Origin: Melitaea cinxia
Taxonomy: Eukaryota > Arthropoda > Insecta > Lepidoptera > Nymphalidae
Assembly: GCF_905220565.1 (NCBI RefSeq)
Contig: NC_059419.1
Span: forward strand, 9,936,670-10,000,669
Direction of reading: 5' to 3'
Length of the DNA stretch: 64,000 bases
The notes under the pieces were generated by a model. It had not been told where the DNA came from and made no database searches. It saw only the letters and a list, made by a program, of their open reading frames with translations. Positions 24,379 through 36,352 of the stretch are shown here, in pieces. The position numbers and the translations under genes were made by a program. Every line of letters starts with the position of its first letter. Within the stretch, counting starts at the first letter, position 1.

Positions 24379-26044
24379 TGTAACGTAGTAAAATTGTGGT
24401 GCATAGCGACATCTAGTTATAGCCGCGGTATTACTATTGATCCTGGTATTGAGGTTTATCTAGCGAAGCTTGCGGGCTCACTAGATGGCGTGCTTGGAGA
24501 GTTGCTATGTATTTGCACGGTTTTGTTTTTACATTGTTTCATATTTAAATATTTATTTAATTGCTTAGGATTTTTGTCTAAATTGTTTTTATAAATAATA
24601 TTAAAAAAAAAATAAAAATATATAGATTTATTTCGGTTTGCTGTATTGGATAAATTTTTAATTTTGAGTGGCAACACTGCCAGATTAAAGGACTTTCGCT
24701 TCGACCATGATTGGGAACGGCGAGGGAAAGATTTCACGTTTTCGTGTTTTGTTGGCCAGGTTCGCCTGCATATTAAAAATTATGTCTCTGAAGTAGAGAA
24801 TAATAATTTTATTTATCTCAACAATAATGGTGAGTTAATTTCGATATTTTGGTGGGACCTTTTTCCCTTTGTGTTTGTGATAACCTTTAGGTGTCATATA
24901 ACTCGTAATTTACTTTTGTTACAGCTTCCTTATTTTGTTCATTTTGAAATAGATATTTTTATCTGATTTCGGGGATGGTGGGAACGAGAGATTACATTTA
25001 TGCAATCTACTCTGGTAAGATTTTAAACCATTCTTTTAAATTTTGCATCGGTTCGATTCCGCCATTTTGACAACGTGTTTTCTTTGTTTCAGGGTTTTTT
25101 TTTTTGATTCTTTCATTTTTATATTTCCTTAGTATTTTATTGTTTTATTTTATTATATTACGTAACTAATTAATGGAGATATGACTTTAGAAGAAAATAC
25201 ACTTGCGTTACCATGATGTAGGAAAAATTTAAATATGAAAAATTTATAATTTGAAATTAAAATGGAACTTAAATGAGTTACAAACAGAACTCAAACTTAA
25301 AATTATATTTCGATTTCATTCTGTCATTTTCGTTAAACTTCAATCATCGAGGCCTGGATATTTGAATTTGGAATTTAAATAAAACACTAAAAGGTATCTT
25401 TTCAATATTTTGAAAGCTGAGTCTACCGTGGATCACCAGAGCAATGAAACATCTGTCCGTATTAAAGTAGAACCTTTGGGCTGGAGATCCTGCTCATCGA
25501 AACTTCCTGTTGAAACCTTAACACCCGGTGGATGTCCAGAGCAAATTGACAATTCAAGTAATTGGTATGAATTAAAGCAGAAGAGGTACAGACTTTCTCA
25601 TTATTTAGTTGATCTATGCTTATTTACAAGGTTATTTGATTTCTGGTGGTATACTCGTTAAGCTCATTATACTCGTTAAGCAATTATACTCATCACGTAT
25701 TTTTTTTTAATGTAGTAAATATATTAAGAACCTTCTCTCTACGACTGAGCAACCTTAGTATTTGTTTAAATTGTAATTTCTGAAGTGATGGTTTTGGGGT
25801 TAGCTAGGTAGGCTTATTTATTTATTATATTTTGTTACATGAGGGTAAGTGTAAAAAATGGAAATTAAACTACCTTAATGTTGAATATCTAGTTGGTTTA
25901 TTATTTAAATCTTTTTTTTTCCTACCTGCTTAAAATTTGTATATGGTCCTAGCCCTAAAGTTATATCACTATTTTTTTTTGTCAACGGCACATTGTATTC
26001 CGAAAATAGCCGGGCAACTTTTTCCGTCAATGTGTCGGGTGGCA
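24379..26044 (+). repeat. 3' LTR (1,666 bp)
   Basis: Direct copy of the 5' LTR starting just after the G-run purine tract plus TAT. It ends GGTGGCA and is followed by the ATAT duplication and then unrelated DNA (GTCTGAGATT). The apparent lack of divergence implies a recent insertion. Confidence 0.93.
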
Positions 26045-26529
26045 ATATGTCTGAGATTTTGAGAGTTCATTCAAAATTCTTTTGTGTACTAGGGTAACTA
26101 GGGTTACCGGTGGCAGATTTACCGCTGGGCTGAGTAGGCTGGAGCCTAGAGCGGAGTTGCAAATTAGGCCTAATTATTTTTTTGTCTTACAGGAATGAAA
26201 AAAAAACATTAATTCATACATCCAGAAAATGAGTCTCAAAAGGTAATCAAAATTTAAATATTTCAGTACTAAACTCATACTAGGAAATAGGGTATTGAAT
26301 TGCAGAAGTCAGTAGGTGCGGCAAAAATTTAATAGCCTACTGGCTGCAAATTTGTAAATCCGGCACTGCTTATTACCGTAGCCTATACATGTAGATGTGA
26401 AACAATTGAGTCATCGCAAATATGTTCCAATTCCTATCCCCGATACTTCTCAAACGCTTTGGCTATTTTACCACAAGAACACACTACTTGATAGCAATAT
26501 TATTTATATATTATGATCCCCTATAAAGT

Positions 26530-26755
26530 TGAGAAGCTGTGTGGCTACGGCAGCAAATAATATAGTCACCCACTTTTTTCCTGTGGTTGTCGTAAGAGGC
26601 GACTAAGGGATAACACAGTTCCTTGGTTATCTTGCCATCGGTCGGCTTTATAAGTTCCAAGGGAGTAGTGGAACTATATTATCCCTCAGTCGCCTCTTAC
26701 GACAGCCACGGGAAAAGAGGGGGTGGCCATATTCTTAACGTAGCCACACATAACA
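26530..26755. repeat. Inverted pair of RTE-like fragments
   Basis: Plus-oriented TGTGTGGCTACGGC...GATAACACAGTTCC (26535-26622) followed by the minus-oriented equivalent (26657-26750, ending GTAGCCACACA). The arms are about 90 bp and could form a long hairpin. Confidence 0.8.
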
Positions 26756-27097
26756 CAAGTATTAATGCCTAATTTTAAAAAATGTATTGCCTTTATTTAT
26801 ATTATAAAAGAAAAATATTTTAATGTAATTATGAAAAGAAGACTAACACGAGCGAAATCGGGCGTGACTTACATGTGATAAAAATAAATTTAAGCTCGTT
26901 AGTTTGTTTTCACGTTCGAACGCGTCCACTGGCTGGTACTGTATCTGACAAACGATGTGAACAAATATGGATATATGATAAAAAATATTTATTATTTTTT
27001 TAGTATTTATTTTAAAATATGTAGATCGTAGCAAGATACGGTTGTCTGCTTCTAAGATAAACTTAATACCTGTGTTTTAAAAGACAGACAGATCAAC

Positions 27098-27301
27098 TTA
27101 TATATAAAATTCTCGTCTCACAATGTTAGTTAAGATACTCCTCCGAAACGGGTGGACAGATTTCTATGAAATTTTGTGTGCATATTGGGTACGTCTGAGA
27201 ATCGGCCAACATCTATTTTTCATACCCATAAGTTATAAGGGAGGGGGGATTAAGGGAGTTAATAACATATTTAGCAAAACAACGTTTGCGGGGTCAGCTA
27301 C
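27098..27301 (+). mobile_element. Helitron-like element, copy
   Basis: TATATATAAAATTCTCGTCTC to GTTTGCGGGGTCAGCTACT; about 93% like the 62130 copy by eye. Confidence 0.6.
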
Positions 27302-27394
27302 TCTTTATATATTGTTCGAGAAAGTTATATACACAGGTAAATATTATATGAAAACATTATTCCCAGACTTGAGGTAAGATTGGGGTTTTAACTG

Positions 27395-27670
27395 ACGTAG
27401 GGCACAGCAGAATATATCCTGCTCGAAATATGGAGCAGCCCGACTGGGGAAGTACCTCCTACCGACCTTACAGAAGATCACAGCGAAACAATACTGCTTT
27501 CATGTAGTGTTGTGTTCCTGTTGGTGAGTAAGGTGACCAGAGCTCCTGGGGGGAATTCAGGGTAGGGTCAACAACGCGTTTGCGATGTTTCTGGTGTTGC
27601 AGCCGTCTATAGGCTACGGTAATCGCTTACCATCAGTTGAGCTGTACGCTTGGTTGCCAACCTAATTACA
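27395..27670 (+). mobile_element. GAGCTCCTGGGG-family LINE tail
   Basis: Complete plus-oriented copy, from GTAGGGCACAGCAGAATATA to TTGCCAACCTAATTACATTT. Confidence 0.72.
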
Positions 27671-27851
27671 TTTAAACAAAAACCTAGGAATATCTACATG
27701 ACAGGTAGCAATAGCCAGTTTTTATGGCCTCTTATGGGCAACACGTCAGTCGTTCTAAAACATTTGAAATGTTTGTAATTCATTTGGTGTTAATGTTAGG
27801 TATCTATACTAATGTTATAAAGCTGAAAAGTTTGTTGTCGAAATAAATATA

Positions 27852-28597
27852 ATTGTGTTTACTCGCAAACGAAAAAAAAACCGACTTCAATTACATCGAC
27901 GAGTAATACAACGTAGATCGACGAAAAAATAGTCAAGTAACTACGCGTTATCAAAGATTACTCAAAAATTAGTTATCAGATCTCAATAAAATTTATATGT
28001 GACCACATGATAAACATCAGCTTTCGATTAAATTAAAAATTATTAAAATCGGTAAACCCAGTAAAAAGTTATTGCGGATTTTCAAGAGTTTCCCTCGATT
28101 TCTCTGGGATCCCATCATCAGATCCTGGTTTCCTTATCATGGTACTAAACAAGGAATATCTTCTTTCCAACAAAAAAATAATTTTCAAAATCGGTACACC
28201 CAGTAAAAAGTTATTGCGGATTTTCAAGAGTTTCCCTCGATTTGTCTGGGATCCCATCATCAGACCCTGGTTTCCTTATCACAGTACTAAATAAGGGATG
28301 TCTTCTTTCCAAAAAAAAAGAATTATCGAAATCGATACATCCAGTAGAAAGTTATGCGGTATAATACAACGTAGGTCGACGAAAAAAGCGTCAAGTAAAA
28401 ACGCATTATTAAATATAACTCGAAAAGTAGTTGTTAGATCTCAAATAAATTTAAATGGGACCAATTGGCACACACCACCTTTCGATTAAAACAAAATTTG
28501 TCGAAATCGGTCTACCCGGTCAAAAGTTCTGATGTAACATACATTAAAAAAAAATACAGTCGAATTGAGAGCCTCCTCCTTTTTTGGAAGTCGGTTT
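27852..28597. mobile_element. AACCGACTTC element with two ~142-bp internal tandem units
   Basis: Inverted relative to the 1777 copy. The block beginning ATTGCGGATTTTCAAGAG occurs at 28071 and again at 28213, a period of 142 bp. Both ends are present. Confidence 0.72.
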
Positions 28598-28707
28598 AAA
28601 AATATACGAGTATTTGTGTTGCATAGTCCATTTACCAAGGACTGCTTTTTCGTCAAATCGACGCGAGTGAAACTGCTAGACACAACTAGTATTAGTCTAT
28701 ATCTAGC

Positions 28708-28840
28708 TTTTTTGGTATCGCAGGGGAATCCATGTACGGGTGATATCCAGGACGCCCGGGTAGGCATTCCTAGACCGTATGTCGGCTTCAGCACTTGGGG
28801 GTGAATGGGGGTGCAAGCTCCTGCGGAATTTGGGGGGATT
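28708..28840. repeat. Shared 130-bp fragment, copy 2
   Basis: Second copy, with CTTGGGGGTGAATGGGGGTG in place of the first copy's sequence at the 3' side. Confidence 0.6.
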
Positions 28841-29177
28841 TTGCGTCAAACTGACTGCGTATCTAGCTAACTTGACCAATATTGTCCTATCAACTATCAA
28901 ACAAGTGCAGTTTATATAGTCGAAACATTTTAAAAAGTTTTCCCAATTTTGGCGAAATTTGCTAAATTTAAACGCTAGAACGATAAATGAAATTAAAACC
29001 AGACTTAATTGTTAAGTAACTTAAGGAAAGTGGAAAAAATCATAAATAATTTTGGAAAAAATTAAAAGTATGTTTATTCACAAATCCCTAGCGGAGCAGG
29101 GAGGTAGATTTTAATATAAAGTTGACAATTTTATTTCAGCAACGCCAGAGTTCTGCCGGTGGTCGCGGAATTAATTT

Positions 29178-29388
29178 CTGAGGGCAGAAATTCGTATTAA
29201 TGCAGTCATTGGTTTCTAGTTTTGTATATATCCTTGTGGGCCTCTCTAACGTATTTCAGAGACCACGTTAGTCCGCGTTTTACTAAATTATACTAGTGAT
29301 CACCCAGTGGTCGAAATTCAACCGTAAATAACTAATTTATATATAAAAAATTACAGATGCTTACAAAATTCTATAAAAATACATTAAA

Positions 29389-29442
<54 letters not shown>

Positions 29443-30065
29443 AGATTTATATTGTAAAAAATGAATTCATTATGGTTATGATTGACATTCAGTAAAGACA
29501 AACCATATTAATCTATAATCAACAATCTATTCTCACTTTGACCAGATTTTAACAATAAACAATAGAGTATGTCCAGAGTATGTGTGTGTACGTACATGCT
29601 TTTTTGTTGATTTCATGCATTTTATATGCATTTAAAAAAATATATAAGCATTCTGCACTCCTTTTCTATGTAAACTGTAAGTGTGCGAAATTTCATACTC
29701 CTCTGTCTGCCCAATTTTCGTAAAAAAGAGTACACAGTTTTTGCTTCTCGTATTAATAATTATATTATAGGATTAAGTCAGGTTCTAGTTTCGGAGCAGC
29801 GTGGTGGATTATACTCCAATTAATTGTTTATAAGAATCTTAGTTATTTACCCATTAGTAGAATGTATTCAAGCTTACTCAAATAAATGAGTTCAGAATTT
29901 TCGATCGATCTTCTCAGGAGATTTTTAATTCCAAAATCTCTTGGAGCTTCACATTAGTTTATTCAGCTTGTAACATCCAACTGCTGGGCACAGACTGCTT
30001 TCTTGCTGCTTTAGGAGAAGGATCAAAGTTAAATCCACCACACTGTTCCACTGCGGATTGGCGTA
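29178..30065 (-). mobile_element. Decayed SINE type A pieces
   Basis: Three separated fragments: a plus-oriented body piece at 29178-29290 (TATATCCTTGTGGGCCTCTC), a short GGAGCAGCGTGGTGGATTA at 29790, and a minus-oriented tail at 29955-30065. Between them lie the AT/GT microsatellite and AT-rich sequence. Confidence 0.55.
29389..29442. repeat. (AT)n(GT)n compound microsatellite
   Basis: An AT run passes directly into a GT run and then GGGTGGGTG. Confidence 0.95.
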
Positions 30066-30632
30066 AAACCGATATATATTATTGTAGGATGACAATTCTT
30101 TATTTTTTATTTTATACTTTTAAGCCCTAATCTTTCACAATATTCAAATGCAATAAATGTACCTAACCCTTGTCTATACAGAACAGAACTATCTGGAAAG
30201 CATAAAAAATATCAAAAAACTGCCTTTCATCATAACAAAAACAAATAAATATCGACAATACCAAAAACTACTCCATTTGTTCCCACATTGTAAAGCGGCG
30301 TCGAGATGTCTGAAAGTTGTACCAAATAGTTCGACCTAAAAACCGTTGTTACGTAACGAAGGTGGGACGCCGGCTTAACATCTCGACATCGATGAATCAC
30401 GCTTCAACGAAATAATCTGTATCAGCCATTAAGCAGATAATAAATATTTCCCGCGTACGGACTATTACTAATTAATTAAATTGTCTTATTACTATGCAGT
30501 AAAATATTTTGAACATTTCTAATTTGTTTTCGTATGAATAATTGCGATAAATAATTTTATCGGTTTTTTATTTATTTACATTTGTATGATAGTTTACGAA
30601 GTCCGTGATGTATATTCCTCAACACTTCATCA

Positions 30633-30955
30633 CTTCAGCCTCTCACAGTCCACAGCTGGACATAGGCCTCCAGAAGTTCGTGCCAAAAATGGCGTGAGCT
30701 CACGTGTTTTGCCCATAGTCACCACGCTGGGCAGGCGGGTTGGTGACCGCAGGGCTGGCTTTGTAGCACCGAAGCTTTGCTGCCCGTCTTCGGCCTGTGT
30801 ATTTCAAACCAGCAATTAGATGGTTATCCCGCCATCGGCCGGCTTTTTAAGTTTCAATGTGGTAGTGGAACTGTGTTATCCCTTAGTCGCCTCTTACTAC
30901 ACCCACGGAAAGAGAGAAGGTGACTATATTCTTTAATGCCGTAGCAACACAACCT
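30633..30955 (-). mobile_element. RTE-like LINE 3' end
   Basis: Minus-oriented, full 3' unit (CAGCCTCTCACAGTCCACAG to GTGACTATATTCTTTAATGC). Confidence 0.7.
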
Positions 30956-31154
30956 AGTCAATAGTTATAATTAAGTAACTATAAAATTAAATGTGATCAA
31001 AGTTTTTTTATAAATAACTTAACCTATTGCAAACTAACCGCATCTTCTATATCGTACTCCATACCCAAAGGTTATCCGGAAAAGAATGCTCTTTCAGCGA
31101 TGAGGAATTTGGAAATTTGTACATCCATTTTTTCACGTTACCATCTTTTTTTAT

Positions 31155-31345
31155 TTAAAAGAGTAACTGCGAAGTTTTTCTTTCAAATAGAATCAACCGA
31201 TTCATTTCTGCAGAATCTAAATTCCGAACCGGTGGTAGCTTCACTTATAACCATAATAATTTAAATCGTAAAATGACGATTCGAATGTGCATTTGAAGCT
31301 TATTTGATTAAAGTTGTTTTCGATTTTGATTTTGATGTAATATAG
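31155..31345 (+). mobile_element. CR1-type LINE 3' tail
   Basis: GAGTAACTGCGAAGTTT, GAACCGGTGGTAGCTTCACT, AAAATGACGATTCGAATGTG, ending AGTTGTTTTCGATTTTGATT. Confidence 0.75.
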
Positions 31346-31729
31346 AGTACTCATAATTACTGTTTCATTTTGAAGATTTATCTTACTGTACGAAGGCACT
31401 AAAATAGAAAAAAGTAAACTAAAGTTATCAAAATTTTCATTTTTGCAAAATAAATACCCACCCATTTCAGTGAAACATAATCTACATACCGGAACTGAGT
31501 AACGCCGGCTCGTAACTACATTTGAATAAATGTAATTTGAATTTGACACGAATGCTAATAACACCGGAAATGATTTTTATGAAATTCGACTTAGCAACAA
31601 ATATTAAATTAAGTTTATTTCCATAAGCGATTCGAAATAGGTTTTTTTTTTATTTGACTAACAATGAATTGTTGATATGTATACTCGTAACTGTACAAAT
31701 AAATAAAATTGTAGTGCCTGTTTGTAATA

Positions 31730-31905
31730 TTAAAATAACCGCTTTTAAACGGACTTCAAAAAAAGAGGAGGTTACTCAGAGAAATCGAGGGGATCCGTCG
31801 AAAATCGTAGTGGCAACGGTGTTTGTTAATTTTTTTATTCTTTACTTACGTTGTATTACTTGTCAATGTAATTGAAGTCGGTTTTTTTCGTTTACAAGTA
31901 AACAC
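31730..31905. mobile_element. AACCGACTTC element, internally deleted
   Basis: Only ~175 bp: AAACGGACTTCAAAAAAAGAGG to TTGAAGTCGGTTTTTTTCG, i.e. both ends with little between them. Confidence 0.55.
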
Positions 31906-32759
31906 AATTATTATACCCCTATGGTTTAACAAATGTTCTTAAAGTTCACTGTAAGCGGTTACTGTAGTCTACGGACGCCTGCACTATCAATCTTAACCAC
32001 GCTATCAGAACAGCGTATACCCGGGATATCTGTGACGGGAATACAACGCTGGTTGAATGTGGTGTTATTTGGTTGTGATATTTTGTAAAGCTAAGAGATA
32101 AATTGCCAGTCAGGATGTTCTAGATTTTGCGCAAGACATTTCCTACTATGCCCTAACTCATTTTAAGAATAAAATTATCAACCTTCCAAAAACCACCAAA
32201 CAAAGTGACCTAATATTAATAAAAAGCTAAACGCAACATTAGATAAAAAATCTTCACATTTTTCTTCATATAATCATTAATATGTGTTACGTATCGTAAT
32301 TTTGAATCATTTGAATCTTTTCAAAGGGATATCAAAGTCCGATCAGGGTCCCTTTGTGACCAAACATTGAAAGACTTTTAATCTGCAACCCTGAAAAAGA
32401 AATATTAAGATTCAAGATTTCCAATCTAAAAATTGTATATTAAAATTTTTAATAATCGCTACAGAAAATACGCCATAAATTAATATCTAATATTGATTAA
32501 GATTCTATGATAATTCTATGTATTGTACGCAATATGTAAGTGGAATATAATTATGTAATTTTGTAAGAATGGGTGAAAATTTGATTCTATTAACTTAGCT
32601 GAAAATCCAAAATAACACATAGGCTAGTTTTCATCCTAACGTTCCTCTAGAAAGGGAATCCCTTCATCCGAAAGAATCTGATGGAATCCTTCGTGACCTT
32701 TCCATTCTACGTCTACTTTAGCAGTAAACCTCTGCAATAGATCTGCGCGAAGGGATAAA
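31906..32759. other. No feature seen
   Basis: AT-rich; no frame or repeat recognised. Confidence 0.3.
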
Positions 32760-33055
32760 TAATAATTGTGTTTGCAGGCAAACGAAAAAAAACCTACTTC
32801 AATTACATCGACAAGTAATACAACGTAGATAGATGACAAAATTTTCGAGGGTTTCCCTCGATTTCTCTGAGTCCCTTCATCAGATCCTGGTTTTCTTATC
32901 ATTGGACCACACCTGGGATATCTTCTTCCCAACAAAAAAAGAATTAACAAAATCGATTCATAAACGACGAAGTTATCCCCGAACATACATAAAAAAGTAT
33001 ATGTATACGGTCGAATTGAGTAGCCTCCTCCTGTTTTGGAGTCGATTAAAAATAA
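32760..33055. mobile_element. AACCGACTTC element, shortened
   Basis: AACCTACTTCAATTACATCG to GTTTTGGAGTCGATTAAAAA with one internal unit. Confidence 0.55.
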
Positions 33056-33499
33056 CAATCGGTGCAGTCTAGATTACAATCTTAACAGACTACTAAATAT
33101 TTTAAAAAACAAACATTATTCGTACTTCTTAACCGCTTTTCTATGTCCTGTCCAATACCCAAAGGTTGTCTGGAAGAAATAAAGACGAAATAAGATCGCC
33201 TTCGTACATTACTAAAATTATTTAAATCGGGATATTTAGGATATATTTATTGATATTTTGGGATATATTTATTGTTTTTTATTTTTATTTTGCGGAGCTC
33301 CATATTTCGACATTGTGTACGAATGTCTTGTTCACAAGACTGAAGTTTACGGTTACATGTTGACGTCATTAGAAGTGTCCATACCGGACTACTTTCTTTC
33401 TCGTACGCCTTTGTACATCTTCCTCTAATTGTGCTATTTTTGTTTGTGTCTTTTAATGGTGTACAATGAAGACTACTATTATGTTAATATTATATTTTC

Positions 33500-33610
33500 A
33501 GCCTGCCCAGCATAGTGACTATGGGCAAAACACATGAGTTCACGCTATTTTTGGCATGGACTTGTGGAGGCCTATGTCCAGTAGTGGATTGCGAAAGGCA
33601 GATGTGATGA
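33500..33610 (+). mobile_element. RTE-like tail
   Basis: Last ~110 bp only, from CTGCCCAGCATAGTGACTAT to GTGATGATTAT. Confidence 0.65.
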
Positions 33611-34189
33611 TTATATTTTCAGTATCATTGACAAATCAATGCAGGAAAAATCCCGTTTTATATAAATCAAAGTATTCAACGCTATTTTTTGATATTTTTC
33701 TCCGTTATCGCGTAGTACAATACCCTTAGTTTTTCTTCCCTAAATGATACAGATTTGTTATTTCAAATTCCCTGTACTGCTCTTAAAAACTTGCACTTTT
33801 CAGGAAATGTTTGTGGAAGTTTGGCATGGAAGTTTTCATTACTGAAACGACTGAGGAGAGCCGAGTTATTGATTAATGAGTAGACAGTGGAGTAATTAAT
33901 GTGCTCGAGCTGTATAAACAAGGCTCGAGTTTAAATTTTCGTTACAAATATTAAAAGTTATAAAATAAAGATTTTAGGTTCCAATCCATTTGCGATAATT
34001 GTGTTCTTGAATTCCATTTGTTTTTTAATTTCAAATAATTTACGTATGAATTATTTGAAATTATTAATTATTTAGTATTCATTAAACAAACATTACACGT
34101 ATAAGTTGTTGAAATAGACATAGAAATGGTGCACTTATTCCAACAAGAGATTTTTTTCTGTTAATAATTGTATTGACGTTTACTCTATT

Positions 34190-34370
34190 ACTACTACTAA
34201 CTGTGGAGTTTCTTCCCGATTCTTCTCTACAGAATCTACATTCCGAATTGGTGGTAGATACACTTTTCAAAATAACAATCACTTTAAAATTTTAATTTGC
34301 AAAATGACGATTCGAAAGTACTTTTGAAGCCTATTTGGTTAAAGTTGTTTTTGATTTTCATTTTACAAGT
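34190..34370 (+). mobile_element. CR1-type LINE 3' tail
   Basis: CTACTAACTGTGGAGTTTC to AAAGTTGTTTTTGATTTTC; close to the 31155 copy. Confidence 0.75.
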
Positions 34371-34729
34371 CATTACCTCCTTTTACTTTTTTCATTAAAC
34401 ATAGCTTAAAGCCATATAACGAAGAATTGATTTAAATTTTAATGACTTCTAAATCTAATAATGTCATAATCTATAATTCAGAAACGTTCAGGTATTTTTT
34501 CCTATGTTCATATTAATTGTAAAAATTGCATTAATATTATTATGCGCTAAAAAAACTGCATATGCTTCCATTGCAGCGCTACGCTTTTTCTCTGTTGTAC
34601 TAGAACATATTCACCGATTGTAGCTTGAAAGAGCAAAATTAAAATTTTGGCTTTATATCCCAAAATCATTATAAAGTGTAAATACATAATTTTATAAAAT
34701 TGGTAGGGATAATGACGTGATTAGTAGAG

Positions 34730-34850
34730 ATAATGACGTGGTGACTATGGGCAAAACATATGAGTTCACGTTATTTTTGGCGTAAACTTGTGGAGGCCTA
34801 TGACCAGCAGTGGACTGTATATAGGCTGTAATGATGATGATGATGATGAT
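34730..34850 (+). mobile_element. RTE-like tail with (ATG)n end
   Basis: From ACGTGGTGACTATGGGC to a clean run of about seven GAT units (34829-34851), showing the microsatellite tail of the family. Confidence 0.72.
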
Positions 34851-35044
34851 GAGTAGGGATAATTACATAATAAGTAACTTTCTGTACTATAACTCATCCC
34901 AATCGTTATATGTTGCACATCACTAAAGGGGCGGTACCAGTCCATGAAGTACAATATTAATTGTATGAAATTTTAAATTAAACGAAACTTCATGGGCGTG
35001 AGCTGTCAAAAAACTATTAATAAAATTCACAAACTATAATTATC

Positions 35045-35203
35045 TATGTGTATATTATAAAGATGAAAAATTTGTTTGCGTGTTTGTTTAGACGCGTTGA
35101 TCACAGAAACTATTGGTTTGAATTGAGATTGTCTTTTTTTTGGAAAGTCCATTTACCGAGGAAGACTGTAAGCTAATTTTTCCGTGTGAAATCACAGGCA
35201 CAG
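35045..35203 (+). mobile_element. Helitron-like element, short
   Basis: TATATTATAAAGATGAAAAATTTG to AAATCACAGGCACAGCTATT. Confidence 0.45.
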
Positions 35204-35599
35204 CTATTTGATATGAAGATACGATTCAAATTATTATTATACATAGAAATTGCTTTTTGTATGTTACAATGGTGGCAAATATGCGTACGATCAGTCTGAT
35301 AGTAAGCGATAACCATAGACTATGGACTGCAACACCAAGATTCTTGACGAAGTTGCTGGCATTTTAATATGTACATATCGAACTTTTCTCGAAGAATACT
35401 ACTCACAAACGCGTAGAGATACGGCGTGCTCCGCTGGCACTCTGCCTAAAAATATTAGTTTCCATCGCAAAATATTTTTTGTTTGTAAATAAATTTTATG
35501 TTTTATGTACCTACTTTGTTTAGCATTAAAATAGCTATGTCTTAATTGATAGGAGATAAAAACAGAACTATTAAAAAGCTACTAAATTTAACCTTTTTT

Positions 35600-35770
35600 A
35601 TGTAAAAATTCTTTACGCACGCTTGACTTAGGCAGTAAGCTGGAGAATGCGTGACGAGAGCATTACGAAAAGTGTGATCGGGCGAGACGAACGGAAGTTA
35701 AGAAGAAGATATATACTAGTGAAATAGAAAGAGAAAGTATGGCAAATAGCCGTTATTAGCTTATAACTCT
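35600..35770 (-). mobile_element. Partial MITE copy, inverted
   Basis: Reverse-oriented match to the interior of the 56342 copy (GCGTGACGAGAGCATTACG, AAGTGTGATCGGGCGAGACG); terminal repeats decayed. Confidence 0.55.
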
Positions 35771-36352
35771 TTGTAGACAAATATAAATTAAATATATATC
35801 TCTTTCATGAAACTGTATAGAACATCAATAGAAAATACTTTCTAAATACTACACCTGTCTGGTCTATATATCAAATAATGTCTGTATCAAATGACACTTT
35901 TGCGATTATTTTATAAGATTAAAACGAAAAAATCTAATTTTAGAATTCTTCAAAATTATATAAATGTATTTCAATGTATTTATAAATACGTAATACGTAT
36001 ATGTAATTATAAATACGAGCAAGCTATTACACTTAATTAAAATATTCCGATTACTTTTCAAATTTTAATTATAATCTTTATAACAGAGCACACGTTACAA
36101 CGTAGAGGGAAAATGCGTTAATGTTCTTTTACGATCTCACATTCGTTACACAAATGGAAACGCAATTAAAAGGGCACGTTTAACATCAATATTTCATGCG
36201 TTAAGCCCTTTATGGAGGGAAATCTCAGACGCCATGACAGTTATTTACGATGCTGAATTTTTAATGTCGGCGACAGGTGTCAGCTCTGAGCCACGCAATT
36301 GATTAAAGATTTTATTAAACTATAACACTAAGTATATGGAAATTGAACTTAC

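Larger units (their letters stand above)
20621..26044 (+). mobile_element. LTR retrotransposon, probably non-autonomous
   Basis: A complete 5,424-bp LTR element. The two LTRs (offset 3,758 bp) begin TGTAACG and end GGTGGCA, and are flanked by the 4-bp duplication ATAT (20617-20620 and 26045-26048). A primer-binding site TGGCGCCCA (22289-22297), resembling a tRNA-Lys 3' end, follows the left LTR. A purine tract of AAG plus G-run (24365-24375) precedes the right LTR. These place the element on the plus strand. The interior is only 2,092 bp and holds no protease, reverse transcriptase or integrase, only a short gag-like ORF, so mobilisation would need a helper. The 4-bp duplication fits Ty3/gypsy-type integration. 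Confidence 0.92.
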
